The notes under the pieces were generated by a model, which saw only the letters and a list, made by a program, of their open reading frames with translations, did not search any database and was not told where the DNA came from. A DNA stretch of 64,000 nt from Posidonia oceanica. Taxonomy: Eukaryota; Streptophyta; Magnoliopsida; Alismatales; Posidoniaceae. A program made the translations under genes and the position numbers. The stretch covers positions 12,976,001 through 13,040,000 of the forward strand of contig JAZBRS010000037.1 of NCBI GenBank assembly GCA_037176725.1. Reading direction: 5' to 3'. Each line of letters opens with the position of its first letter. The first letter of the stretch is position 1. This document shows, piece after piece, positions 52,926-64,000 of this stretch.

Positions 52926-55900
52926 AGATAAAACCTCGAAAAACTGTGCGAATGCTAAATGCAAAGAAGAGATCAGAAGATGCCAAAGAGGAGCAAGACA
53001 ATGTGTGTGTAAGAACAGACATTGTTTAGGACCACCCAGGGTAGGTGTGAAGACCTACAAAGGGGAGAGTGAGCAAACGGAGGGATTACCACCTCTTTTG
53101 CGACCATTTCCCACTAAACCGTTCCACGGTGTGTCTCGCATGCTACCCAAAGCTCGCGATGCGATCGGATCGTGGAAAAGGGGGAAGAAAGTCACATTAA
53201 GTGGTAAATCCAGGGAAAACCCAACACAAAACACATAGGGAAATGCGAAACGGGGATCTGAGTTGATAGACAAGAAGAGGAGGCCCTATTCTACATGCTC
53301 AAAGAGACGGAAATCGAAAACGAGGAAAACTATGCAAATGGCATGCAAATGAATGCAATGCAGGAGTTTAGGAGGACATACCTGGAAATCCGAGAGCCTG
53401 ACCTGAGATCTGCTTGGTCCATGCCGAAGAACGCTTCGCTGCGGTCGCCTGGGCAGCTTACTTGAGAAGATCCAACGGCCGGATCGGAAGATATCGCAGC
53501 TTCAAGGCAAGAAGGCCAGAACAGGGGAGAAGAGCAGATCTAGGTGTTCAGGAGGTCCTAGGGATGTGCAAAAGGTCCTCCCAAGTGAAGGGGAGCTAAA
53601 AGTACTTAGTGTGTGCAAAGAGATGCTAAAATGCAAGACTAAATGAATGCAGGATGCATGCACAAGCAAGAAGAAACAAGGGGAACAAACTTGGAAAAGA
53701 CAGGAGTTCAAAAGCATTTTTGAAAAAGAAAAGGGGCTAAAATGCAAATTTTCACAGAAGATGGGGTCCACAGAGGAGGGTTTTGAAAACAGGAGAGGGC
53801 AGAGGGTTATTTTGCAAAAGACTGGGCTCAGAAAGCTAATTTGAAAAGAGGGTATGCATTGGAAGAAGTTTTGAAAACAAAAGGAAATCAGGATGCAATT
53901 TTGGAAAAACTAGGGTCTAAAATGCAAATTTTCTAGAAAACAGGGTCCTGGGGAGTCTGGGGATGCAAGTGGAGGGTCTACATGCAATTTTGTAAGCATA
54001 GGAGCTAAGATGCAACTTTAGGGGCAAAACAGTCTTTTTACATGGTTTTTAAAAGATGCAAGGACCTATGTGTGATTTTTGAATCATGTAGGGCCAAAAA
54101 TGCAATTTTATATGGTAAACATGCTCTAAAATCAAGGCCTGGGGACTGACATGCAATTTTTGAAAAATGCAGGGTTGAAAATGCAATGCAATAAGCCAAA
54201 ATGCATGCAAAACAGTTACTGTCCATTTAAAATGGACCTACATGCAAAAATGAAAAATCAGGAGGTAAAATATGCAATGCAGTATGCAAAAATCAAAATA
54301 AAACCTAAGTTCCTACAGTGCAGAGGACCTATATGCAAAATCAGAAACATGCAGGGATGTAGAATGCAATTTCATATGGTAAACTATATGCAATTAAATG
54401 AACTGATTTAGGGCAAGACTTATATGCAAAAATAAAAAATAGAAGGGCTAAAATGCAAAAAGTTACAACAACACAGCACAGTAAATGGACTGGAAAGAAA
54501 ATACTGAAAAGCAGAGATAAAAGCAGCAATTTAGCATGGTTTTTAATTAAAAACTAAGCACATTAAATGGACAGAGGACTGAAACGCAAAAATTAAAAAA
54601 CTTAAGGCAAACATGCAATATCAACGCAGAAACTATATTACTAAGAAAATAAAGCTACAGTAATCTGCCGGCGGTGAGAGGTACTGTAGCAGTGAGCCAC
54701 CGGACCTCAGCACCGCCGGTACAGGGAGCTTGGGGAGGCGCAAGGCGGCGGAGGGCGCTACCGGCGTTCGCACAGAGCTCTGGAGATCGGCAGGGGATCG
54801 TTCTGTTGGCCGGAGCGTCCGGAGGGCAGGAGGCCGGCGCCGGAGAAGATGAACTGTTCGGCGAGTTGCAGTTGGAGCAGGGAGGCCGGAAAAACCAATC
54901 TAAAGGCCGGAAAAGCATGACGAAGGAGAAAGGAGGCTAAGGGAGCAGAGAGTGACCTGTTTTCGCGTCTGAGTCGTCCTCCCGACGTCGGTGGCTTCAG
55001 CAGTCGCCGGTGGAGATCGTCCGGTCACCGTGGGCATCGCCGGCTGCTTGCGAGGGTTGGAGCTGCTTCAGAATGGTCCTCCGGTGCTTCCCAGCTAGTT
55101 GGATGGAAGCTCCAGAGCTCGGAGGGAAATCCGGCGCTCTGTGGGTTCAGAGAAACAGTCGGGAGTCGGGGGGGTGTCTGCTGCTCGTCTGGTTGGATGG
55201 AACCCTCCGGGAGGTTGCTGGAGGTCCGGGGAGTGGTTCTGGATTGCTGGATGGGATTTCTGGAGTGTGTGGAGAAGATTTGGAGTTCGGACGATCTTCT
55301 GGTCAGTGGAGAAGGCAGGTGTTTGTTGTGGAGTTCTTGGTCTGTGGTGGATGGCCGGGTCTGATGTCAGGTGTTCTGGGAAGGTGATGGTCTGGTGAAT
55401 CTTTGGGTGGAGTATGGGAGGAAGTAGTGGACTGGAGTGACGGGAATTCTGGAGTGGGTTGCTTTGGGTTCACAGTTTGAGTTTCAGGTGGACAGGTGGT
55501 GTTTTAGGATGGTTTCAGAGGTGGAATGGTCGGGAAATGGTGGGGAGGTATTGCTGGGTTTCTGGGTGAACTTGGGGGATCAACTGGGAGAGCAAATGGG
55601 GCTTGGAAGGGGGCTGGTTTGCTGGAGAAGAAGGAGGAGGTTCTGCTGAATTCAGAGGAAAGAATTGGGGAAAGGATTGCTGGGGGAAGGCCCTAGAACT
55701 GGGCTCTCTCTCTGGGATGCCAAAGCACACCCTCAGGCTCTCTCTCTCGGACTCTTCTCTCTGGGAATTGGAGAATACAGAGGAAGAAAGAGGAGGTCGC
55801 TTAGGTGGAGGAAAGCTGCTGGAATTCTGGTTTCTCTCTCAAATTTGCCGATTGCTAAGTGTTGAGCTCTGCCACTCCCCCTCTCTGGATGATCAAAAGG

Positions 55901-55928
55901 CTCGTCTGAGGAAGGGAATTCTGGATGC

Positions 55929-55933
55929 TTATA
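55929..55933 (-). promoter_or_regulatory. TATA box of LTR D2
   Basis: The minus strand reads GATATAAGC, followed by a C/T-rich segment and CCAGA about 25-30 bp on, a typical plant promoter spacing. It lies about 1.9 kb into the LTR, like the TATA of LTR F. The same site is CATAAG in LTR A (about 6213) and TTTTTAAG in LTR E. Confidence 0.55.
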
Positions 55934-57839
55934 TCAGGAGGAGGGCTGCCGGTGCGCGCGCTGGGATTTTGAATTCGACGGCGACGCACTGCAGCAGACA
56001 GGAGACGGATGCCGGCGAGACGACAGGCATTGATTGCCTCCCGGAAATGGTGCTGAGATAGAGGAGAAGCGGCGAGCTCTGTAGGTGATTGGATGGAGAG
56101 CTTCGAATTCAAACGATGGAGGGAGAGCTGTAGCTGGCCGCTCGCGGGAGAAACGGAGGAAATGCAGAAAGCTGAAGGAAGAAGAAGGAGGAGAAGGCCG
56201 GGCTACGGGCCGAAAAAGAGAAAAAAAAAAATAAAGAAGAAGGAGAGAAACGGGCTGATGGGCCTAGCAAGGAAAAAGGAAAGAAAAATGAGAAGGAAGA
56301 AAGAAAGAAAGAGAGGGAAAATAGGAGAAATAAAATAGGAAAAAATAAATTAAAAATAAGTAAAAATATTAGATGGATTGGGTTGTAGGTTAGGTGTTTA
56401 ATTAGATTTTTTAATGACTGTTTTGGGTTAATTAGTGTGTTTTGGGCTTGATTAGGGTTTTAGGGTTTTGTTTTGTTCTTACTTTGTTTTCCATTTGATT
56501 AAGTGTTCGTTAAATCTTTTAAATTGTTTTGTTAATTGTGTTTTTCTTGTTAAGCATTTTAGGATGTTAATTAGGATTTTTAGGATTTATTTTTAGGTTA
56601 ATTAGGATGGGTTTTGGGCTTTTTAGTTTTAGTCTTTTAGGATTTTCTTTCTTAAGTCTTTTGAATTAGGTTTTTGATTTTTATTTGTTGATTTTTCTTG
56701 ATATTTTTTAATCGGGTTTCTCTGGTTTGATGGAGTGTTTTTAAGTCTTTTTAATGTGTTTTTCTTTTTCTTTTTAATTAAGTCCTTATGTTGTTTTTTC
56801 TTAGGTTTGCTAAGTTAAGCCTTTTTCTTTCATTAATTGTTTATCCTAGTGTTTTAATTGTTTTACTTCTTTTTTTAGAGTTTGTTTTTTAATTATTTTG
56901 ATACGGTTTTCATTTTTGGTGGGTTTTGATTTTATTTTAGTTTTTTCCTTGATTTTTCAGTATTTTCTTTTGGTTTGTTTTGCATTTTTTAGTTTGCATG
57001 CTTGATTTCCTTTTTAGCTTGATTTAGTTAAGTTTAAGTTTTTAATTGCTTGTTTAATGTTTTTTAATTGTTTTTCTTAGAGTTCTGATTTGTTTTTTCT
57101 TTTTATGTTTTAGAGTTTTACAGATTTTTAGGGTTTTTTATGGATTTTAGCAAAGGAAAGAAAGAGGAAAGAAGAAGGAGGAAGAAAATGGGAAAAGGGA
57201 GAAATAAAAGGGAAAGAGATAGGTTGAAGGAAAAGAATTTTTTGAAAATTAGAGAAAGTGTTAAAAATAAAGTAAAAATAGGAATAAGATAGAGGAAGGA
57301 TAGAGGCATAAAGGGGGCCCACAGCCAGGCCAGAAAAGGGGCAAAAAAGGGGATGAAAAGAGAGATGATAATCAAGAGAGTGAGAGGAGAGAGAAAATGA
57401 TAATCCCGGAGAGAGAAAAGGATAATTTGGATGAAAAGGGGTCTTAAGGGTCTTGGAATGAGGTGAAAATTGGTGAGTGGGTAGTCTAGGGTTTGAGGTG
57501 TTGGTCCTGAAGTTTTGGTTTGATTCTAAGAAGGTTTTGGAAGGGTTTCAAGGTGTAGAAAAAGGGAAGTTTTGCCTAGGTTTTCTAGGGTTTTTGGGAA
57601 TGGTCTAGGTTTGAAAGTTTCTAAGTTCTTGGGTAGGCTTGTTAAGTGAGTGTTGGTGGGTTTTCCTATGGGTTTTGGTTAGGTTTTGAGCTTGGGAAGA
57701 GGGGTAAAGGCTTAGGTCAAGATGGGCTGATTTTGGAGGGTAAAGAAGAGGATTAGGGTTTGGTTTTGGGTTAGGTTTGAATCCAGCAATCACCAGGAGG
57801 GCCCCAAGGATCCAAGCCTGTCAAGATGGGGTGTCAACA

Positions 57840-57849
57840 GATGCCCCTC
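57840..57849 (-). promoter_or_regulatory. Polypurine tract of element D2
   Basis: GAGGGGCATC on the minus strand lies immediately before the LTR start TGTTGACACC. It is identical to the tract of element D. Confidence 0.75.
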
Positions 57850-58348
57850 CCTGAGCAAGGTCAAGCGGAGCGAGGCCACTGCTCAGGGTTGACAAGACAC
57901 CCCATCTGACCGGCGGGAGCAGCGGGTTGTTATGGGCGTGAGCTACTTATTCGGCGGATGCACCGAAGATCGTAGCCCGTTGCCGCAATGCAAGATGCTA
58001 GGTGCAGATGGATGATGCTAAGTGCGATGCATGCTAATGTAAATGCAATGCAAGAAGTTAGCATAAAAGTTAGTGCAACTAGAATAGATGCTGATGCTGT
58101 GCAAGTGATGGTGATGATGCTAAAGTAATATGCAGTGCTAGCTGAGGAAGTGCTAAGATGATGCAAGAGGAATGATAAAGAGGCACGATGTGGCGCGAGG
58201 ATCTGGCAGGGAGGCCAGACTTGCGCAACAAAGCGAGGGAAAAACAGGGTGCAGCCTGTCCCCGCCCGGGGAGCAAGCTAGCAGAAAAGAAAAAAGGGTG
58301 CGAGGGGAGAGAGGCCAACTCTCCTACCGCAAAAAAGGGGTTTGCGTG
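57840..58348 (-). other. 3' UTR of element D2, cut by LTR F
   Basis: The first part aligns with the D 3' UTR (20951 onward), although the two LTRs belong to different families. Further in are ATGC-rich sequence and hairpins of the array type: TCTGGC...GCCAGA (about 58202-58220), CCCCG-CC-CGGGG (about 58260-58275) and GGAGAG...CTCTCC (about 58300-58325). It stops at 58348 where LTR F begins. Confidence 0.8.
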
Positions 58349-60226
58349 TGTTGACACCCCATCTTGGCAGGCCTGGACCCTTGGAGCCCTCTGGTTGATT
58401 GCTGGATCAAACCCCAACCAAACCCTAACCCTAACCCTCCTCTCAACCCTTCAAAATCAGCCTGTTTTGGCCTAAACCTTTACCCCCCCTTCCCAACCTC
58501 TGAACCTAACCAAAATTCATAGGAAAACCCACCACTATCCACTCAACAAACTTACCCAAAAACCTAGGATTTTCCAAGCCTGACCCATTCCCAAAAATCC
58601 TAGAAAACTTAGGAGAAACTACCCTTTTTCTACACCTTGAAACCCCTCCAAAATCTCTTTAGAATCAAACCAAAATTTCAGACCCAAGACTTCAAAACCT
58701 AGACTACCCTCCCACCAATTTTCACTCCATTCCAAGACCATTAGGACCCTCTTTCACCCAAATTATCCTTTTCTCTCTCCAGGATTATCATTTTCTCTCT
58801 CCTCTCTCTCTCCTAATTATCATCTCTCTTTTCATCCCTTTCTTATCCTTTTTCTGGTCTGGCTGTGGGCCCCCTCTGTGCTTCTACCCTTCCTCTATCC
58901 TATCCCTATTTTTACTTTATTTTTAACACTTTTTCTGAATTTTAAAAATCGTTTTCCTCCAACCTATCTTTTTTCCTTTTATTCCCCTTTTTATTCCATT
59001 TCTTCCCTCCTTCTCTTTTCCTTTTCTCCCTTTTGCAAAAATCCACAAAAACCCATAAAAATCTGTAAAACCTCAAAACATAAAACAACAAATCAGTACC
59101 CTAAGAAAAACAATTAAAAAATATATTAAACAAGCCATTAAGAACTTGAACTTAACTAAAACAAGCTAAAAAGAAAACTAAACATGCAAACTAAAAAATA
59201 CAAAACAAATCAAAAGAAAATACTGAAAAATCAAGGAAAAAACTAAAATAAAATCAAAACCCACCAAAGGTGAAAACCCATCAGAAGAATTAAAAAACAA
59301 ACCCAAAAAGAAGAATTAAAAAATCAAATACTAAGACAAGTAATTAAAGAAGGCAAAGGACTTAACCTAGTAAACATAAGAAAAACAAGTTAAAAGCTTA
59401 ATTAAAAAAGAAAAGAAAAACACATCTGAAAGACTTAAAAACACCCTATCAAACCAGAAAAATCCAACTAAAAACTTCAAGAAAAATCCATAAATAAAAA
59501 ATCAAGACATAACCTAAAAAACTTAAGAAAGAAAAACCCTAAGAAGACTACAACTTTAAAATCTAAAACCAACCCTAAATTAATACGAAATAAATCCTAA
59601 AAAATCCTAATCAATACCCTAAGTGTCCAACAAAAGAAATAAAATTTTTAAAATAATTTAAAAAAGGGATTAACAAACATTTAAACAAGTGAAAACTAAT
59701 TAAAAGTAAAACTAAAGCCCTAAAACCCTAATCAAGCCCAAAACACATTAATCAACTCAAAATGACCGTTAAAAACCTTAATTAAAATCCTAATCTACAG
59801 AAAAACTCTTCTAATATTTTTATTTATTTTTAGTTTATTTTTGCCTATTTTATTTCCCCATTCTACCCTCTCTTTCTCTCTTATTTCTCTTTTTCTTTCT
59901 TCCTTTTCTTTACTGGACCCTCCGGCCCGTTTCTGCTTTTATTTCTTTTTCTCTTCTTCGGCCCACAGCGCAGTCCGGCCGTTTTTTTCTCCTTCTTCTT
60001 CCTTCTTCTTCCTCGCGCTTCCACCGGCTTCTTCCTTCCCGCGAGCTGCTGCCTACAGCATTCCCTCCTTCATTTTAAATTTGAGCTTCAATCCTTTCAT
60101 CTACAGAGCTCGCCGCCTCTCCTTCCTCTCTGCGGCTTTTCCGGAGTCGGTCGTCCCGTCCTCTCCGCTGCAGTGGCCGCCGCTAATTTCAAAATTCAGC
60201 TCGCGCCCAGCAGCAATCCCTCCAGA

Positions 60227-60231
60227 TATAA
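60227..60231 (+). promoter_or_regulatory. TATA box of LTR F
   Basis: GATATAAGCCC is followed about 25-30 bp downstream by CAATCCAGAG, where transcription would start (about 60258). The site is about 1.88 kb into the LTR, which would make U3 about 1.9 kb and R+U5 about 3.8 kb. Confidence 0.6.
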
Positions 60232-63200
60232 GCCCTCCGTTCTCCTTTCAATCCAGAGAGCAAGCGAGCAAGTGTGAACCGGCAAGAGCAAGCAGAGCGA
60301 ACCAGTGTGAGCAAGAGCGAATCAGTGCGAGAACCTCAATCCCAGAAACCAGAATTTCCAGATTTTCTTTCCCCCTGTGCGCTCTCTTTCTCTCCTCTGC
60401 ATTCTTCCAATCCCAGAGAAAAGAGAGCTGTGGGAGAGAGCATTCGAGAGCCACCTCGGCATCCCGGAGAGAGGCCACCCATCTCAGACCATTCCCACTC
60501 CTCAGAACCTCTCCCATTCCTTCTCAAATTCAGAGAATCTCCTTCTTCCTTTCCCAGCTAACTAGCACTCTTCCTGACCTTCACTCTCCTCCCAATTGCT
60601 CCCCCGAACTCACCCCGAAATTCAGCATCCTTCCCGGCCATTCCACCACCCAAATCATCCCTTAGTCACCCTCTGAAAGCCTATCTACAGCCCACAGAAC
60701 CCACTCCACAATCCTTTTCACCACAATCCACAGCATCCTCCCAAACTACACCCAGAAGTTCACCGAACCTCCACCTTTCCAGGCCACCTGACAGCAAACC
60801 AAACCTTCCACCACAGACCTTAAACCCCACTACAAACACTTTGCCCCATTTCTGCCTGAAACCAGCCCGAGCCTCCATTTCCTCTCCATTCGCATCAGAA
60901 ACCCTCTCCAAACATCCGAACCCCATCGCCAGCATCCCAGCAACCCACCGGAACATTCCATCCAGCCTGAGGAGCAGCGGATACCCTCCCCGGTCTCCGG
61001 CTGTCATTGCTGGACCCAAAAAAGCCAACTCTTCACCCGAGCTCTGAAGCTCGCGCCCGATCGTTCAAGAAGCACCGGAAGATCACCCTGAGGACGCCCG
61101 GACCACCGCGAGCCGCCAGCACCCTCCGCAGCAACCGGACGACGAGCTCCGGCCAGCTCCTGTGCAACTAAGGTCGGGGGCATGCTCCGGACACGACCAG
61201 AGGTAAACTTCCTTTCCCCTAGATCCCTCTCCTCCTCCTGCTGCTTTCCGTGGGTCAGAACCAGGTTCCGAACCTCTCAGACGCCGCAGCAGCTCGCCGG
61301 ACAGGTCTCCTTCTCCGGCGCCGGCCGCTCTTCCTCCGGACACTCTCCCCAGCAGAGCGAGCCCCGGACCATTCCCAGAGCTCCGGACGATCGCCGACGT
61401 TGCCCTCCGCCCGACTGCGCACCCTCAGCCCCCCTGTGCCGACGGTCACGAGCTCCGGCGGCCAGCTGCTACAGCGCTCGTCACCGTCGGCCGACACTGT
61501 GCCTTTATTTTTGCATTTATATGGTTTTTAAGCGAATATTGCATATCTATCTTAAGTTTCTGTCTTTTTACATTCCAGTCCTTATTTCGTTTATTCTGCT
61601 TGGTTGTTAATTAAATACTTTGCTAAATTGCATAATCTGTTCGTAGTTTTCTGTTTTTACAGTTTAGTCCATCTACTGTGCTTTTCAGTTGTAATATTTT
61701 GCATTTTAGCCCCTCTGTTTTCGTTTTTTGCATGTAAGTCCTGCACTAAATCATTTCATTCAAATGCATTAATTTTACCATACTGCATTGCATCCTGGCC
61801 CCCTGCATGTTTTTATTTTTGCATTTAAGTCCCATGCACTGTAGCAACTTAGGATTTATTTTTTATTTTTGCATACTGCATTGCATATTTTACCTTCTGC
61901 TTTTGCATATTTGCAGTTAGGTCCATTTTAAATGGACAGTAACTGTGCTGCATGCATTTTAACTTACTGCATTGCATTTTTAACCCCATGTTTTCCAGAA
62001 ATTGCACTGTGGTCCTGTCATTTAAATTCCAGAGCATATTTTCCATACTAAATTGCATTTTCAGCCCCTGCATGATTTGAAAATCACACCTAGGTCCCTG
62101 CATGTTTTAAAAAATCATGTGAAAAGACCATTTTGCCCCTAGGTTGCATTTTAGCCCCTATGCCTACCAAATTTCATACAGACCTTCCACTAGTACCTCC
62201 AGACTCCCCAGGACCTTGTTTTCTGGAAAATTTGCATTTTAGACCCTAGATTTTTTTCAAAATTGCACTCTGACCCCTTTTTGGTTTCAAAATCTCTTTC
62301 AAAGCATACCTTCTTTTCAAAACACCTTCCTGAGCCTAGTTTTTGCCAAATAGACCTCTGTCTTCCTCTGTTTTCAAAATCCGTTCCCGTGGAACCCTGT
62401 TTTCTGGAAAATTTGCACTTTTAGCCCCTCTTCTTTTTCAAAATGCTTTCTGAACTCCTGGTTTTTCTCAAATTACTTCCCTTTGCTTTTCTTGCTTTTG
62501 CATGCATCCTGCACTCATTTAGTCTTGCATTTTAGCATCCCCTTTGCACACACTAAACACTTCTAGCTCCCTTTCACTTGGGAGGACCCTTTTTCACATC
62601 CCTAGGACCTCCTGAACACCTAGATCTATTCTTCTCCCCTGTTCTGGCCCTTCTGCCTTGGAGTTGCGATATCTTCCAATCCGGCCGTCGGATCTTCTCA
62701 AGTGAGCTGCCCAAGCGACCGCAGCGAAGCGCTCTTCAGCATAGACCAGACAGATTTCAGATCAGGCTCCCGGATTTCCTGGTATGTCCTCCTGAACTCC
62801 TGCCTTGCATTCATTTGCATGGCATTTGCACAGTTTTCCTTGTTTTCGCTTTCTGTCTCTTTGAGCATGTAGAATAAGACTTCCCCTTTCTGCTTGTCTA
62901 TCCAAATCCTCGTTTCGCGTTTCCCTGTGTGTTTCGTGTTGCGTTCTCCCTGGATTTGCCACTTTATGTGACTTTCTTCCCCTTTTTCCACGATCCAATC
63001 GCATCGCGAGCTTTGGGCAGCATGCGAGACGCACCGTGGAACGGTTTAGTGGGAAACAGTCGCAAAGAGGTGGTAACCCCTCCATTTGCCCCTTCTCCCC
63101 TCAGTAGGTCTTCACACCTACTCTGAGTGGTCCTAAACAACGTCTGTTCTTACACGCATGTTGTTTTGACTCCCCTTTGGCCTCCTCTAATCTCTCTCTG

Positions 63201-63240
63201 CATTCTTGCATTTACAGGGCTTCTTCAAGGTTTTTGCTTC

Positions 63241-63575
63241 GCTGTTTTGGCACCGTTTCGCGTGCCCACCCTCGTTTTCGCTCCGTTTTGCGTGCCCATC
63301 TGTTTTCTCGTCTCGTTTTGCGTGGTTTCCTGTTTCCTTGTCCCGTTTTGCGTGTTGTCCTGCTTTCTCGCTTGTTTTGCATGCCGGTTTCATTCTCTCG
63401 CTCCGTTTTGCGTACCATTCTGTTTTCTCGTCCTGTTTTGCGAACCTTCTTGCTCTCTTATCTCGTTTTGCGCGCTGCTTTGTTTTCCGCTCGTTTTGCG
63501 TGACGGTTTCGCTCTTTTGCATCGTTTTGCGTGCGTTGCTCATTTCTCGCCTAGTTTTGCGTGTTTTACGTCGTT
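63241..63575 (+). repeat. LTR-internal minisatellite, about 11 units (LTR F)
   Basis: This is the longest version of the CGTTTTGCGTGCC repeat in the window, about 11 units against 6 to 9 in the others. Confidence 0.85.
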
Positions 63576-64000
63576 TTCCCTTACATGTCGATTGCATTGC
63601 ATGGTTTTCTCGCTGTTTCGTTTTCTCGCTTGCATTTGCATATAGGGCTATGATGCTTACTGCCTGGAGTTCTCGCGAGCTAGGTTACGCCTGGTTCGGA
63701 ACACAGACAGCGCAGCTGAGCACTTAGAGAGCATGTTTACTTCCTTGCATTGTTTCTCCCCACTTAGAGCACTCCTTGAGCATTCATTTAGGCATTCATA
63801 GGCACATAGGCATTCAATCCTGCATCTTTCTGCGTATGCGAGCGTAAGCCTAGAAAGACCGATTTTCGGGCGTGTCGGGGGTGCCTAATACCTTCCCCGT
63901 ACGTAACAGGAGTCCTTACCCTGTCTTTTGGCCCGCAATGACCGTACCGCCCTTATCCTAGGCTAGAGTCATCTCATTTGCATTTGTTTGCATTTGTTTC

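Larger units (their letters stand above)
52037..57839 (-). mobile_element. 3' LTR of minus-strand element D2 (5.8 kb)
   Basis: In minus orientation it starts at 57839 (TGTTGACACCCC) and ends at 52037 (GATCGCTACA). The left neighbour is hairpin array with no primer-binding site, and the right neighbour is a polypurine tract, so it is a 3' LTR and D2 continues to the right. The flanking five bases GTAGG would be its target duplication. It has the LTR minisatellite (52690-52925, about 8 units), the conserved palindrome (54221-54237) and an intact TATA box (55929-55933). Confidence 0.92.
58349..64000 (+). mobile_element. LTR F, plus strand, running off the window end
   Basis: It starts with TGTTGACACCCC at 58349 and follows the 5.7-kb LTR family to the window edge. 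About 80 bp of the LTR remain outside, so whether it is a 5', 3' or solo LTR is unknown. The preceding five bases GCGTG would be its target duplication. Near the start is AAACCCTAACCCTAACCCT (58420-58438), similar to telomere repeat. It has the best TATA box of the copies (60227-60231) and the longest minisatellite. Confidence 0.93.

Overview
The window is nuclear DNA of a flowering plant, probably a eudicot, although the species cannot be named from the sequence. It consists wholly of nested Ty3/gypsy LTR retrotransposons of the Tat/Ogre type. The evidence is very long LTRs (about 5.7-5.8 kb and about 3.4 kb), a primer-binding site reading TGGCGACTCCGCTGGGGA, a gag-PR-RT-RNaseH-second RNaseH-INT domain order, an integrase without an obvious chromodomain, and long repeat-filled 3' untranslated regions. 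I see no host gene, tRNA, rRNA or CRISPR array.

Layout from left to right. 1-538: piece of a plus-strand LTR (C). 539-2321: leader and gag start of a minus-strand element (A), whose 5' LTR is 2322-8107. 8108-11480: rest of LTR C, which had inserted into a minus-strand LTR (B', 11481-12114). 12115-17586: internal DNA of a minus-strand element with a gag pseudogene and no pol (B). 17587-20950: minus-strand 3' LTR of a second-family element (D), whose 3' UTR runs rightwards as a large array of hairpin-forming repeats (21418-21916 and 44790-52036). That array is split by a nearly complete plus-strand element (E, 21917-44784) flanked by the 5-bp duplication TCCTC. 52037-57839 is the 3' LTR of another minus-strand element (D2) inserted into the array, followed by its 3' UTR (57840-58348). 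That in turn is split by a plus-strand LTR (F) running off the window end.

Element E is the main coding unit. Its gag, protease, reverse transcriptase, gypsy RNase H, archaeal-type RNase H and integrase lie in one reading frame (28558-36762), broken by four in-frame stop codons and no frameshift. A separate downstream sense ORF (38238-39359) resembles the plant mobile-domain-like proteins carried by some Tat elements. Its 3' LTR has lost the first 2.34 kb, yet the target duplication is intact. The shared parts of its two LTRs show only about 25 differences by eye over 3.39 kb, so it is a young insertion.

The most unusual signal is inverted-repeat structure in the non-coding parts. The D array is built from at least eight kinds of short hairpin whose arms differ between kinds but stay complementary. 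The D-family LTR carries clusters of the perfect palindrome GCGTCCAACGTTGGACGC and its paired variants. The E 3' UTR holds a pair of hairpins with a compensated base-pair change. All six 5.7-kb-family LTR copies keep a 17-bp palindrome.
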